Source: Pengzhenrongella sp031582905
GTDB taxonomy: Bacteria; Actinomycetota; Actinomycetes; Actinomycetales; Cellulomonadaceae
Direction of reading: 5' to 3'
DNA length: 64,000 nucleotides
Assembly: GCF_031582905.1 (NCBI RefSeq)
Contig: NZ_CP133990.1
Location: 3,844,001 to 3,908,000 of the forward strand
Positions 39,085-47,695 of the stretch are shown here, piece after piece. The first letter of the stretch is position 1, and each line of letters opens with the position of its first letter. A program made the position numbers and the translations under genes. The notes under the pieces are model-generated. The model had not been told where the DNA came from and did no database searches. It saw only the letters and a program-made list of their open reading frames with translations.

Positions 39085-39203
39085 CCGTCCACAGCGTGTG
39101 CGCGGTGTCCACGCCGCTCACACGCACGCCGTCGACACCGCCGTCCACCTTATCCACAGGACTGTCCACCGCCTGTGCACAAGCGCTGGGCGGGGCGTCC
39201 ACA
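39085..39203. promoter_or_regulatory. DnaA-box cluster upstream of dnaB
   Basis: Within 120 bp lie TTATCCACA (39150-39158, the perfect consensus), TGTGCACAA (39174-39182, TTGTGCACA on the minus strand), CCGTCCACA (39085-39093) and GCGTCCACA (39195-39203). The whole gap 39073-39364 has no gene. It could control dnaB or titrate DnaA. Confidence 0.6.
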
Positions 39204-39364
39204 AGGCGTCCCCAGGTCGGTCAACAAGGGCGTTTGGACGCGTCCCGGCGACCCCATAACCTCGCCCAGGCGCGGGGGCTGGACGTTCGTCGCGGCGGGT
39301 CCGCCCCGGTGTGGGTGCCCACCGGTAGAACACGGGTACGGCCCGACGCGAGGTTTGGAGTGGC

Positions 39365-41950
39365 ATGTCGATCGACGAGCTCGAGCAGGGTCTGCGGGCC
39401 GGCGGCGGAGGCGGCTTCGACCGCACCCCGCCGCAGGACGTCGCCGCGGAGCAGAGCGTCCTCGGCGGGATGATGATCTCGAAGGACGCGATCGCCGACG
39501 TCGTCGAGCAGCTGCGCGGCACGGACTTCTACCGTCCGGCGCACGAGGTCATCTACGACGCGATCCTCGACCTGTACGGCCGCGGCGAGCCCGCGGACGC
39601 CGTCACCGTCTCGGCCGAGCTGGTCAAGCGCGGCGAGATGGGCCGGGTCGGTGGCGCGCCGTACCTGCACACGCTCATCTCGATGGTGCCGACCGCGGCC
39701 AACGCGGGGTACTACGCGCGCATCGTCCGGGAGCGTGCGGTCCTGCGCCGCCTCGTCGAGGCCGGCACCCGCATCGTCCAGCTCGGGTACGCGACCGACG
39801 GCGGCGACGTCGACGACATCGTCAACAACGCCCAGGCCGAGGTGTACGCGGTCACCGAGCGGCGCACCGCGGAGGACTACCTGCGCCTGGGCGAGGTGAT
39901 CGGCGCGACGGTCGACGAGATTGAGGCGGCCGGCAACCGCGGGGAGGGGATGATCGGCGTCCCGACCGGCTTCGCCGACCTCGACCGGCTGACCAACGGC
40001 CTCCACCCGGGGCAGATGATCGTGCTGGCGGCCCGTCCGGCCATCGGGAAGGCGCTCGCGCTCGACACGCCGCTCCCCACCCCGTCCGGGTGGACCACCA
40101 TGGGCGACGTGCAGGCCGGCGACCTCCTCCTCGCCGCCGACGGCACCCCGACGCGCGTCGTGCGGGCGACCGACGTGCTGGTGGACCGTGAGTGCTACCG
40201 GGTGACCTTCGATGACGGAACGACGATCGTCGCGGATGCCCAGCACGAGTGGGCCACCACCACACGCGCCGAGCGACGGAAGCCGGGAGCCCGCGCCGCC
40301 GTGCGGACGACAGCACAGATCGCCGCCACGGTGCGGTGCCCCACGGCGGAAGCGCGGACCAACCACGCGGTCGCCACGACGCTGCCGCTCGCGCTTTCCG
40401 AGGCCAACCTCCCGCTCCACCCGTACGCGCTCGGTGTCTGGCTCGGGGACGGGCATGCCGCCTCGGCGCGGTTCACCTCGGCCGACCCCGCGATCGCGAT
40501 GCGCCTGGAAGGGCTCGGGCTGGTCGCCCGTGAGTCCGGCCGATTCGCCGGGTCGGCTCGTCTCTACTCGCTCCAGCTCCCGGCGCCGGCGCCGGCGGAG
40601 GCCCGCCGCTGCGTGGTTTGCGACGCCGCCTTCGTGCCGCAGACCACGCAGGTCCGCACGTGCGGCCGCTCGTGCGGCGGCAAGGCGAAGGCGGTCTCGG
40701 CCCGCGTGCCCGCACCGACGTGCCCGGACTGTGGCGCGCCGAGCTCGGGCATGCGGCGCTGCCAGGCGTGCCACCGCCATCACGGCACGGTGGGGGGTAT
40801 CTTGCGGTCGCTCGGCGTGCTCCACGACAAGCACGTCCCCGCGACCTACCTGCGCGCGAGCGAGATGCAGCGACGCGAACTCCTCGCGGGGCTGCTCGAC
40901 ACCGCCGGGACCGTGAACCCGACCGGCAGCCCCCAGCTCACCGTCACGAACCGGCGCCTCGCCGAGGACTACCGCGAGCTCGTGCACTCCCTCGGATACC
41001 GATCGGGCTGGTCCGAGCGGCAGGTCCGCGGTCGGAGCGGCGCCTCGTCGACCGCGTTCACCATCACGTTCACCACCGACGACGACGTCTTCGCGCTGGA
41101 GCGAAAGGCCCTGCTGCACAAGGAGCGCCGTCGGCGGAGCACGCCACGGCTGCGTCAGCGTTCCATCGTGGCGGTCACGCCCGTGGAGTCGGTCCCGGTG
41201 CGATGCGTCGAGATCGAGCACCCCGACCACCTCTACCTCGCCGGGCGCTCCATGGTGCCGACGCACAACTCGACGCTGGGCCTGGACATCGCACGGTCAG
41301 CGTCCATCAAGAACGGCCAGACCAGCGTCGTGTTCTCGCTCGAGATGAGCCGCAACGAGATCACGATGCGCCTGCTGTCCGCCGAGGCCCGCATCCACCT
41401 GCAGAAGATGCGCAACGGCACCATGGGTGAGGACGACTGGCAGAAGCTCGCCGGGACGATGGGCAAGATCTCCGAGGCGCCGCTGTTCATCGACGACTCG
41501 CCGAACATGTCGCTCATGGAGATCCGCGCCAAGTGCCGGCGGCTGAAGCAGAAGCACGACCTCAAGCTCGTGGTCATCGACTACCTGCAGCTCATGAGCT
41601 CCGGCAAGCGCGTCGAGTCCCGCCAGCAGGAGGTCTCGGAGTTCTCCCGTGCCCTCAAGCTGCTCGCCAAGGAGCTCGAGGTCCCGGTGATCGCGATCAG
41701 CCAGCTGAACCGTGGTCCCGAGCAGCGCACCGACAAGCGGCCGGCGATGAGCGACCTGCGTGAGTCCGGGTCGATCGAGCAGGACGCCGACATGGTGATC
41801 CTGCTGCACCGCGAGGACGCCTACGAGCGCGAGTCGCCGCGCGCCGGCGAGGCCGACCTCATCGTCGCCAAGCACCGCAACGGCCCCACCGACGTCATCA
41901 CCGTGGCGTTCCAGGGGCACTACTCACGCTTCGTCGACATGGCGGGCTGA
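39365..41950 (+). CDS. dnaB: Replicative DNA helicase DnaB, with intein
   Basis: DnaB is the hexameric 5'-3' helicase at the fork. The precursor has 861 aa; residues 230-635 are an intein, leaving a normal 455-aa helicase. The N-terminal domain has PPQDVAAEQSVLGGMMISKD. The RecA-like domain is split inside Walker A: ARPAIGK precedes and STLGLDIARSASIKN follows the intein. Walker B LKLVVIDYLQLM, ISQLNRGPEQRTDKRPAMSD and the C-terminal EADLIVAKHRNGPT motif are intact. ATG 39365 has GGAG 4 nt upstream. Splicing is needed for activity. Confidence 0.97.
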   Translation: MSIDELEQGLRAGGGGGFDRTPPQDVAAEQSVLGGMMISKDAIADVVEQLRGTDFYRPAHEVIYDAILDLYGRGEPADAVTVSAELVKRGEMGRVGGAPYLHTLISMVPTAANAGYYARIVRERAVLRRLVEAGTRIVQLGYATDGGDVDDIVNNAQAEVYAVTERRTAEDYLRLGEVIGATVDEIEAAGNRGEGMIGVPTGFADLDRLTNGLHPGQMIVLAARPAIGKALALDTPLPTPSGWTTMGDVQAGDLLLAADGTPTRVVRATDVLVDRECYRVTFDDGTTIVADAQHEWATTTRAERRKPGARAAVRTTAQIAATVRCPTAEARTNHAVATTLPLALSEANLPLHPYALGVWLGDGHAASARFTSADPAIAMRLEGLGLVARESGRFAGSARLYSLQLPAPAPAEARRCVVCDAAFVPQTTQVRTCGRSCGGKAKAVSARVPAPTCPDCGAPSSGMRRCQACHRHHGTVGGILRSLGVLHDKHVPATYLRASEMQRRELLAGLLDTAGTVNPTGSPQLTVTNRRLAEDYRELVHSLGYRSGWSERQVRGRSGASSTAFTITFTTDDDVFALERKALLHKERRRRSTPRLRQRSIVAVTPVESVPVRCVEIEHPDHLYLAGRSMVPTHNSTLGLDIARSASIKNGQTSVVFSLEMSRNEITMRLLSAEARIHLQKMRNGTMGEDDWQKLAGTMGKISEAPLFIDDSPNMSLMEIRAKCRRLKQKHDLKLVVIDYLQLMSSGKRVESRQQEVSEFSRALKLLAKELEVPVIAISQLNRGPEQRTDKRPAMSDLRESGSIEQDADMVILLHREDAYERESPRAGEADLIVAKHRNGPTDVITVAFQGHYSRFVDMAG
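40052..41269 (+). mobile_element. Class 3 intein with LAGLIDADG-type endonuclease remnant in dnaB
   Basis: The 406-aa intein starts with Ala (ALALDTPLPTPSGWTTMGD) where class 1 inteins have Cys or Ser, and ends MVPTHN before Ser. It has the class 3 triplet: Trp67 (ADAQHEW), Cys385 in block F (RCVEIEHPDHLYLAG) and Thr404 (PTHN). The endonuclease has motif 1 LGVWLGDGH intact, but motif 2 reads LLAGLLDTAGTV, with Ala for the catalytic Asp, so it may be inactive. Between the motifs are two Cys-rich units (CVVC...CGRSC, then CPDC...CQACHRHH), probably zinc-binding. Confidence 0.88.
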
Positions 41951-42306
41951 CCGGGTACGCCGGGGTGGGCTGCCACCGCAACGGTGGTGCCGTGCGGTGC
42001 GACCCTTCGCTGCAGCTCGGAGGTGAATCTCTGGTTGGCGAGCTTGGCCTGGTCGTAGGCGGCGACGCGGCTGTACGACCGCTCTCACTGCAGGGGTCAT
42101 CGAAGTGGAGCCGCGCGGAGGCGGTGGCCGGTGCTGCTGACGGTCACGACGCGTGACCCGCCTGCCGTGCGCACCCCCGGACGCGGTCGCGGTGCACGGG
42201 ACGAGACGCGACATACCGTGCATCGCGCGCGGCAGGGCGGCGCGGGTCTATGGTCCTGAGCATCGCGGGTCAGCGTTGTCCCGCGCGACGGGACGAGGAG
42301 GTCCTG
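41951..42306. other. Gap between dnaB and ABC operon
   Basis: No gene is seen in these 356 bp. A short hairpin CCACCG-CAA-CGGTGG at 41973-41987, 22 nt past dnaB, may be its terminator. TATGGT at 42249-42254 could be the -10 of the ABC operon. A 7-bp inverted repeat GGTCGTA/TACGACC lies near 42050-42080; its meaning is unknown. Confidence 0.4.
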
Positions 42307-43671
42307 ATGAGCGGATCGAGACGACGGGCAGTCGCCCTGGTGGGCGCCGCAGCAGTCAGCGGGGCGCTGCTGGCCGGGTGCCTGCAGAACCCCAGCCAGG
42401 GCGGGGCGGCGGGTGCGGGGCTCGCGGGCTTCGTGGACAACGCCGAGGCCGACGGCGACGGGGTCGTCACGATCCTCGGCGCGTTCGGCGGTCAGGAGGC
42501 CGAGGCCTTCGAGGCGTCGTTGACCGAGTTCGCCGAGTCGTCCGGGATCGACGTGCAGTACACCTCGGACCAGGACTTCACCAACACGATCCGCCAGCGC
42601 ACCGGGGCTGGGCAGGCGCCGGACATCGCGATCTTCCCGCAGCCGGGCGGACTGCTCGAGCAGGCCGAGGACGGCTACGTCCAGCCGATCGACACCTACC
42701 TCGACTTCGACGCGCTGGAGGACACCCTCGTCCCCGGGTTCCTCGAGGCGGGGCGGCTCAACGGGCGCGTGTACGGCGCACCGATGCGCATGGCCGTGAA
42801 ATCCCTCGTCTGGTACAACCAGGCCACCTACGCGGCCCAGGGGTACGACACGGAGCCCGGTGACCTCGGGGAGCTGGCGGCCATCACCGACCAGATCCGT
42901 CAGTCGGGGACCGCTCCGTGGTGTATGGGGTGGAACTCCGACCAGGCGACCGGATGGGTCGGCACCGACTGGATCGAGGAGTACATGCTCCGGCTGTGGG
43001 GCCCGGACGTCTACGACGACTGGACCTCGCACGAGATCCCGTTCGACGACGAGCGGGTGATCGCCGCCTTCGACGCCTTCGGCGAGCTGGTCCTCGCCGA
43101 GGGAGCGGTCGCCGGCGGCACCCAGGCCGTCATCGCCACCCCGTTCTCCGAGTCCATCCTCCCCGCCTTCGAGGACCCGCCCGAGTGCTACCTCGAGCGC
43201 CAGGGGAACTTCATCACCGGGTTCATGCCCGAGGAGGTCCAGGCGAACCTCGACAGCACCGTCGGGCTCTTCGCGTTCCCGCCCGCCGTCGACGGGTACG
43301 AGGGTCAGCCGATCCTCGGTGGCGGTGACCTCGCGGCCCTGATGAACGGCGACGACGAGGACTCCATCGCTGTCATGGAGTTCCTCACCTCCCCGGACTT
43401 CGGTGGTCCGTGGGCCGAGGCAGGCGGCTGGCTCTCGCCGCACACCACCTTCGACACCGCCCTCTACCCCGACGAGATCACGCGCCGGACGGCCGAGATC
43501 GTCGCCGAGGCGGACGTGTTCCGGTACGACGGCTCCGACCTCATGCCCAACGCGGTCGGTGGCGGCAGCTTCTGGACCGGGATGGTCGAGTGGCTCACCG
43601 GCGCCAAGACCGCCGAGCAGGTCACGGCCGAGATCGAGGCGAGCTGGCCGACGTCCGAGGAGGACTCGTGA
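42307..43671 (+). CDS. ABC sugar transporter, substrate-binding lipoprotein
   Basis: A 454-aa family 1 extracellular binding protein. The signal peptide ends in the lipobox LLAGC, so the mature protein is lipid-anchored. The body has ILGAFGGQEAEAFEASLTEF and PDIAIFPQPGGLLEQ, and resembles alpha-glucoside binding proteins; the sugar is not known. GAGGAGG lies before ATG 42307. Its stop overlaps the first permease (GTGA), giving a three-gene operon. No ATPase gene is nearby, so a shared MsiK-like ATPase is inferred. Confidence 0.92.
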   Translation: MSGSRRRAVALVGAAAVSGALLAGCLQNPSQGGAAGAGLAGFVDNAEADGDGVVTILGAFGGQEAEAFEASLTEFAESSGIDVQYTSDQDFTNTIRQRTGAGQAPDIAIFPQPGGLLEQAEDGYVQPIDTYLDFDALEDTLVPGFLEAGRLNGRVYGAPMRMAVKSLVWYNQATYAAQGYDTEPGDLGELAAITDQIRQSGTAPWCMGWNSDQATGWVGTDWIEEYMLRLWGPDVYDDWTSHEIPFDDERVIAAFDAFGELVLAEGAVAGGTQAVIATPFSESILPAFEDPPECYLERQGNFITGFMPEEVQANLDSTVGLFAFPPAVDGYEGQPILGGGDLAALMNGDDEDSIAVMEFLTSPDFGGPWAEAGGWLSPHTTFDTALYPDEITRRTAEIVAEADVFRYDGSDLMPNAVGGGSFWTGMVEWLTGAKTAEQVTAEIEASWPTSEEDS

Positions 43672-44798
43672 GCACCGCGGTCGCGGTCCCGGCCGGCCAG
43701 GCACCGGCGACCCGTCGCGGTGGGTCCCCCGCCCGCCCGATGCGCATGGTGCTCGGCATCGTCGGGGTGGCGGTCGTCGCCTGGCTGATCATCAACGTGT
43801 TCCTGTCCATCGCCTGGTTCCCCGGCTGGTACTTCAACAACCGGCCGCTGATGGCCGTCGTCGGCATCGTCGCCGGGCTCGGCGGTGCGGCGCTGCTGTT
43901 CTACTTCGCGAACGTGTTCGCCGAGTCCCTGCCCCAACGGCTGGCGCAGGGGGTGGCCCCCTACGTCTTCCTGCTCCCGGCGTTCGGGATGATCTCCCTC
44001 ATGCTGCTGTACCCCACGGTGCAGACGGTCAACTACAGCTTCGCGAACGACGACAGCACCCGGTACACCGGCCTCGACAACTACCGGGCGATCTTCACCG
44101 ACAACGAGTTCTGGCTGTCCATCACGAACAACCTGCTGTGGCTGCTGATCGTGCCGGCGGTGACGGTGGCCTTCGGGGTGGTGATCGCGCTCTTCGCCGA
44201 CCGGCTCTCCGCGACCGGGGAGAAGATCGCGAAGAGCCTGATCTTCCTGCCGATGGCCATCTCCTTCGTGGGCGCGGCGACGATCTGGCGGCTGGTCTAC
44301 AACCTCGACGCGGACACCGGGTTGCTCAACGCGATCGTCACCGGGCTCGGGGGGACGGCGCAGGACTGGTTGCGCTTCGACACGGCTCGGCTCAACTCGC
44401 TGCTCATGATGGTCATCCTGGTCTGGTTGCAGGTCGGGTTCTCGATGATCCTGCTGTCCGGTGCGATCAAGGCGGTGCCGGAGGAGACCCTGGAGGCCGC
44501 ACGTCTGGACGGCGCGAACGAGCGTCAGCTGTTCTTCCGGGTGATCATCCCGCAGATCCGCGGCACGATCCTCACCGTCTTCATCACGGTGGTCATCCTG
44601 GTGCTCAAGGTCTTCGACATCATCTACGTGCTGACCAACGGCCAGGCGCGGACCAACGTCATCGCGGTCCTGTTCTTCCAGGAGCTTTTCACCGCCCAAC
44701 GAGCCGGGCAGGCGTCCGCCATCGTCGTCGTGCTCCTCATCCTGGTCCTGCCCATCCTGCTCTACCAGGTCCGCAGCTTCCGCGAGGAGAACCGATGA
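43668..44798 (+). CDS. ABC sugar transporter permease (MalF type)
   Basis: A 376-aa permease with about 8 helices; the first two (LGIVGVAVVAWLIINVF and LMAVVGIVAGLGGAALLFYF) precede the typical six. The coupling EAA motif is ETLEAARLDGANERQLFFRV. GTG 43668 overlaps the binding-protein stop, and the 3' end overlaps the second permease. It forms half of the membrane channel. Confidence 0.94.
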   Translation: MSTAVAVPAGQAPATRRGGSPARPMRMVLGIVGVAVVAWLIINVFLSIAWFPGWYFNNRPLMAVVGIVAGLGGAALLFYFANVFAESLPQRLAQGVAPYVFLLPAFGMISLMLLYPTVQTVNYSFANDDSTRYTGLDNYRAIFTDNEFWLSITNNLLWLLIVPAVTVAFGVVIALFADRLSATGEKIAKSLIFLPMAISFVGAATIWRLVYNLDADTGLLNAIVTGLGGTAQDWLRFDTARLNSLLMMVILVWLQVGFSMILLSGAIKAVPEETLEAARLDGANERQLFFRVIIPQIRGTILTVFITVVILVLKVFDIIYVLTNGQARTNVIAVLFFQELFTAQRAGQASAIVVVLLILVLPILLYQVRSFREENR

Positions 44799-45694
44799 CC
44801 GTCGCCACCGCCCCGCGTGCAGCGCTCGGTACCCGGCGCTCCGTCACGAAGGAGGGCACACGCCGCAGCTGGGCCGCACCCGTCGTCATGATCGTCCTGT
44901 GCCTGCTGTGGACCGTCCCGACGCTCGGGCTGCTCGTCACGAGCCTGCGCCGCCGGGAGGACGCGGCCACGACCGGCTGGTGGACGGCCGTCCTCAACCC
45001 GTTCGGCCAGGGCTGGACCACGGAGAACTACGCCGGTGCCCTGCGGGGCCAGGACATGGCGCAGGGCTTCCTCAACAGCGTCGTCGTCGCGGTACCCGCG
45101 ACCATCCTGCCGATCATGCTCGCGGCGTTCGCCGCCTACGCCTTCACCTTCATGGAGTTCCGTGGGCGGGACGTGCTGTTCATCGTCATCGTCGCCGTCA
45201 TGGTCGTGCCGATCCAGGTGGCGTTCCAGCCGATGCTGGACCTGCTCGGCCCCAACGGCATCGGCATCTCCGGCCAGTTCGTCGCCGTGTGGTTGCTGCA
45301 CACCGGCTTCGGCATGCCCCTGTGCCTGTACATCCTGCGCAGCTACATGGCGACGCTCCCGCACTCGGTCGTGGAGTCGGCGAAGATCGACGGTGCCAGC
45401 CACTACCAGACGTTCTGGCGACTAGTGGTCCCCATGTCGATGCCCGCGATCGCCGCGTTCGCCACCCTGCAGTTCCTCTGGGTCTGGAACGACCTGCTCA
45501 TCGCCAAGCTGTTCCTCAGCCCGGGCAACGCCACGATCATCGTCCAGCTCCAGCAGCTGCTCGGCACCCAGGGTCAGGGCGAGGAGCTGCTGCAGGCCGG
45601 AGCCTTCATCTCGATCCTCCTGCCCATGGCGGTCTTCTTCGCGCTCCAGCGCTTCTTCGTCCGCGGCCTCACGGCCGGGTCGGTCAAGGGGTGA
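44795..45694 (+). CDS. ABC sugar transporter permease (MalG type)
   Basis: A 299-aa permease with six helices and the EAA motif VVESAKIDGASHYQTFWRLV. ATG 44795 overlaps the previous stop (ATGA). It pairs with the MalF-type permease. A hairpin terminator follows 32 nt after the stop. Confidence 0.94.
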   Translation: MTVATAPRAALGTRRSVTKEGTRRSWAAPVVMIVLCLLWTVPTLGLLVTSLRRREDAATTGWWTAVLNPFGQGWTTENYAGALRGQDMAQGFLNSVVVAVPATILPIMLAAFAAYAFTFMEFRGRDVLFIVIVAVMVVPIQVAFQPMLDLLGPNGIGISGQFVAVWLLHTGFGMPLCLYILRSYMATLPHSVVESAKIDGASHYQTFWRLVVPMSMPAIAAFATLQFLWVWNDLLIAKLFLSPGNATIIVQLQQLLGTQGQGEELLQAGAFISILLPMAVFFALQRFFVRGLTAGSVKG

Positions 45695-45726
45695 TCGACC
45701 CGGTGGTCGCCGCTCCGCAGCACTGA

Positions 45727-45746
45727 TCCGGCGGTGAGCCGCCGGA
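45727..45746 (+). terminator. Terminator after ABC operon
   Basis: TCCGGCGG-TGAG-CCGCCGGA, a perfect 8-bp stem with a 4-nt loop. The rest of the gap 45695-46026 (332 bp) holds no gene that can be supported. Confidence 0.55.
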
Positions 45747-46026
45747 CGGTCCGCCTCATACCGGTGCCGCCCGACGCGCCCACCGGACCGGCCCCGGGCA
45801 CTGGGCCGATCTGGGGAACCACTCGCGGCGTGCCCGCGGAACCCGTTCATCCCCGCCTCCGCAGCCGATGAGAGGAGGTCGGCAGCCGCCGGCGACAGGA
45901 CCGGACTGGCTTCACCCGCACCGCCCGTGGGACCGCCCCAGCCCGAACAGGGGACGACCCCGAGCCGCGGAACGCGGATCGCCCGGCCGGAGGGACGCGA
46001 CCCGGCCGCTGGTGGGAGGAGCACAG

Positions 46027-47619
46027 ATGACCAGCACCCGGCCCGGCACAGACCTGGCCGTCATCGGCGACTTCGGGCCGTACGACGCCCTCGCCGACGT
46101 GGTGCACGGCCTGTACCTCGACGGGGTCTCGACGCGCGCGGTCGACGTGGCCCGGACCTGGCTCGCGCTCACCGAGGCTGCGGGTGACGTCCTGACCTCG
46201 CGCTACCTGCGCTACATCGCGGCGATCGCGCTGCAGGACTACGGGCGGCACGGCGAGGCGGTGGCCGAGGCCACCGCGCTGGCCGAGAGCCTCGGGAACG
46301 ACTCCGAGCCGGTGTGGCGCGCCAAGGCGCTGGCCGTCCTGGCCGAGTCCGCGGTGCGCATCGGCGAGCACGGCCGCGCGATCGCCGCGCTCGCCGAGGC
46401 CGACTGGCACCTCCGGTCGATCAGGGTCGGCACCTACGGGCACCTCTCGGCGAGCATGGCCGTCGCGCTGTCGATGCGGTCGCTCAACCTTCTCGAGGAC
46501 GCCGAGACGCTCCTCGTCGCGATCCAGGACGACGGCTCGACGCAGGCCGACCTGTTGATCGCGCTCGAGTCCGCGGGCCTCAGTGCGTACTGGGGCACGG
46601 CACTGGTCACCATCGGCCGGCAGGACGACGCCGGCGTCCACTTCGTGGTGTGCGCCCAGCGTGCCGTGCGGGCCCGGCGCATCGCCGAGCGGCTGGGCGA
46701 CGTGCAGATGACCTCGCGCGCCGAGGTGGTGGAGGCCTTCGCCCTCATGCACCTGGGTCTGCTCGACCTCGCCGCGGCCCGGGCGCGAGCCGCCGCCGAG
46801 CGCGCCACCTTCCGCATCGAGCTCGTCGACACCTACCTGCTGCACCTGGTGCTGGGCCGGGCGGCCGTCGAGGAGGGCCGGCTGGACGAGGCGCGCGAGC
46901 GGCTGACGCTCGTCCAACGCAGCGCCGCGTCGGCCGGGCGGGAGGTGTGGTCGGTCGCCGCGACCGGCGCGCTGGCCGACCTGCACACCGTGGAGTTCGG
47001 CCCGCACGAGGGCATGGACCTGTGGCGGTCCGTCGCGCAGGAGGCGCTGCAGCGCAGCTGGTCCGAGCGTGAGGGCCGGTTCGCTGCCCTGCAGGACCGC
47101 AGCCGGCTGCGCGAGCTCACCGCCCACAGCGCGCGCATGGGCCGCGCGGCGGTGCAGGACCCGCTGACCGGCCTCGGCAACCGACGGATGCTCCAGGAGG
47201 CGTCCGAGACGAACGGGGGCGCCGCGCGCCCGACCTCGGTCATCTTCATCGACGTCGACCAGTTCAAGGACGTCAACGACACCCACACGCACGCCGTCGG
47301 CGACGCCGTCCTGCGGGAGGTGGCGACCATCCTGCGCGTGGTGTCCCGCGAGGAGGACATGCTCATCCGCTTCGGTGGTGACGAGTTCCTCATCCTGTCC
47401 ACCGGGCCGCTGGAGGGCGCGGTCGCGCTCGCGCACCGGGTGCACGGCGCGGTCCGCGCGCACTCCTGGGACCACGTCGCCCCGGGCCTGGAGGTCACCG
47501 TGTCGATCGGGGTGGGCCGCGTCGCGGAGACCGGGCACGCGTCGATGCTCGCCGCCGACGGCGCCCTCATGTCCGCCAAGCGGTCCGGCCGCGACCGCGT
47601 CGTCGTCGACGAGCACTGA
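46027..47619 (+). CDS. Diguanylate cyclase with N-terminal TPR-like helical region
   Basis: A 530-aa soluble protein. The first ~350 residues are repeated Ala/Leu-rich helices resembling tetratricopeptide units (ALQDYGRHGEAVAEATALAE and the like). The C-terminal ~160 residues are a GGDEF domain: DPLTGLGNRRML, FIDVDQFKDVNDTHTHAVGD, and RFGGDEFLI. The inhibitory site REED lies five residues before GGDEF. It should make c-di-GMP from two GTP, with product inhibition. GGAGGAG precedes ATG 46027. The signal it senses is unknown. Confidence 0.92.
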   Translation: MTSTRPGTDLAVIGDFGPYDALADVVHGLYLDGVSTRAVDVARTWLALTEAAGDVLTSRYLRYIAAIALQDYGRHGEAVAEATALAESLGNDSEPVWRAKALAVLAESAVRIGEHGRAIAALAEADWHLRSIRVGTYGHLSASMAVALSMRSLNLLEDAETLLVAIQDDGSTQADLLIALESAGLSAYWGTALVTIGRQDDAGVHFVVCAQRAVRARRIAERLGDVQMTSRAEVVEAFALMHLGLLDLAAARARAAAERATFRIELVDTYLLHLVLGRAAVEEGRLDEARERLTLVQRSAASAGREVWSVAATGALADLHTVEFGPHEGMDLWRSVAQEALQRSWSEREGRFAALQDRSRLRELTAHSARMGRAAVQDPLTGLGNRRMLQEASETNGGAARPTSVIFIDVDQFKDVNDTHTHAVGDAVLREVATILRVVSREEDMLIRFGGDEFLILSTGPLEGAVALAHRVHGAVRAHSWDHVAPGLEVTVSIGVGRVAETGHASMLAADGALMSAKRSGRDRVVVDEH

Positions 47620-47683
47620 GGACGCACCCGCCGAGCGGGCCCCCGCGGCCCGGTGGCACGGGGGTCGCCGCCCGCCGGCGACC

Positions 47684-47695
47684 TACGCTGGCGGC
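47684..47695 (+). promoter_or_regulatory. Leaderless-type -10 before FAD oxidoreductase
   Basis: TACGCT (47684-47689) is 6 nt before ATG 47696, the spacing of leaderless actinobacterial genes. No ribosome site is present. Confidence 0.5.

Noticed and set aside
42051..42080. Inverted repeat GGTCGTA...TACGACC as a sugar operator
   Set aside because: Arms of 7 bp with a 16-bp spacer fit no known LacI-type operator and could be chance.
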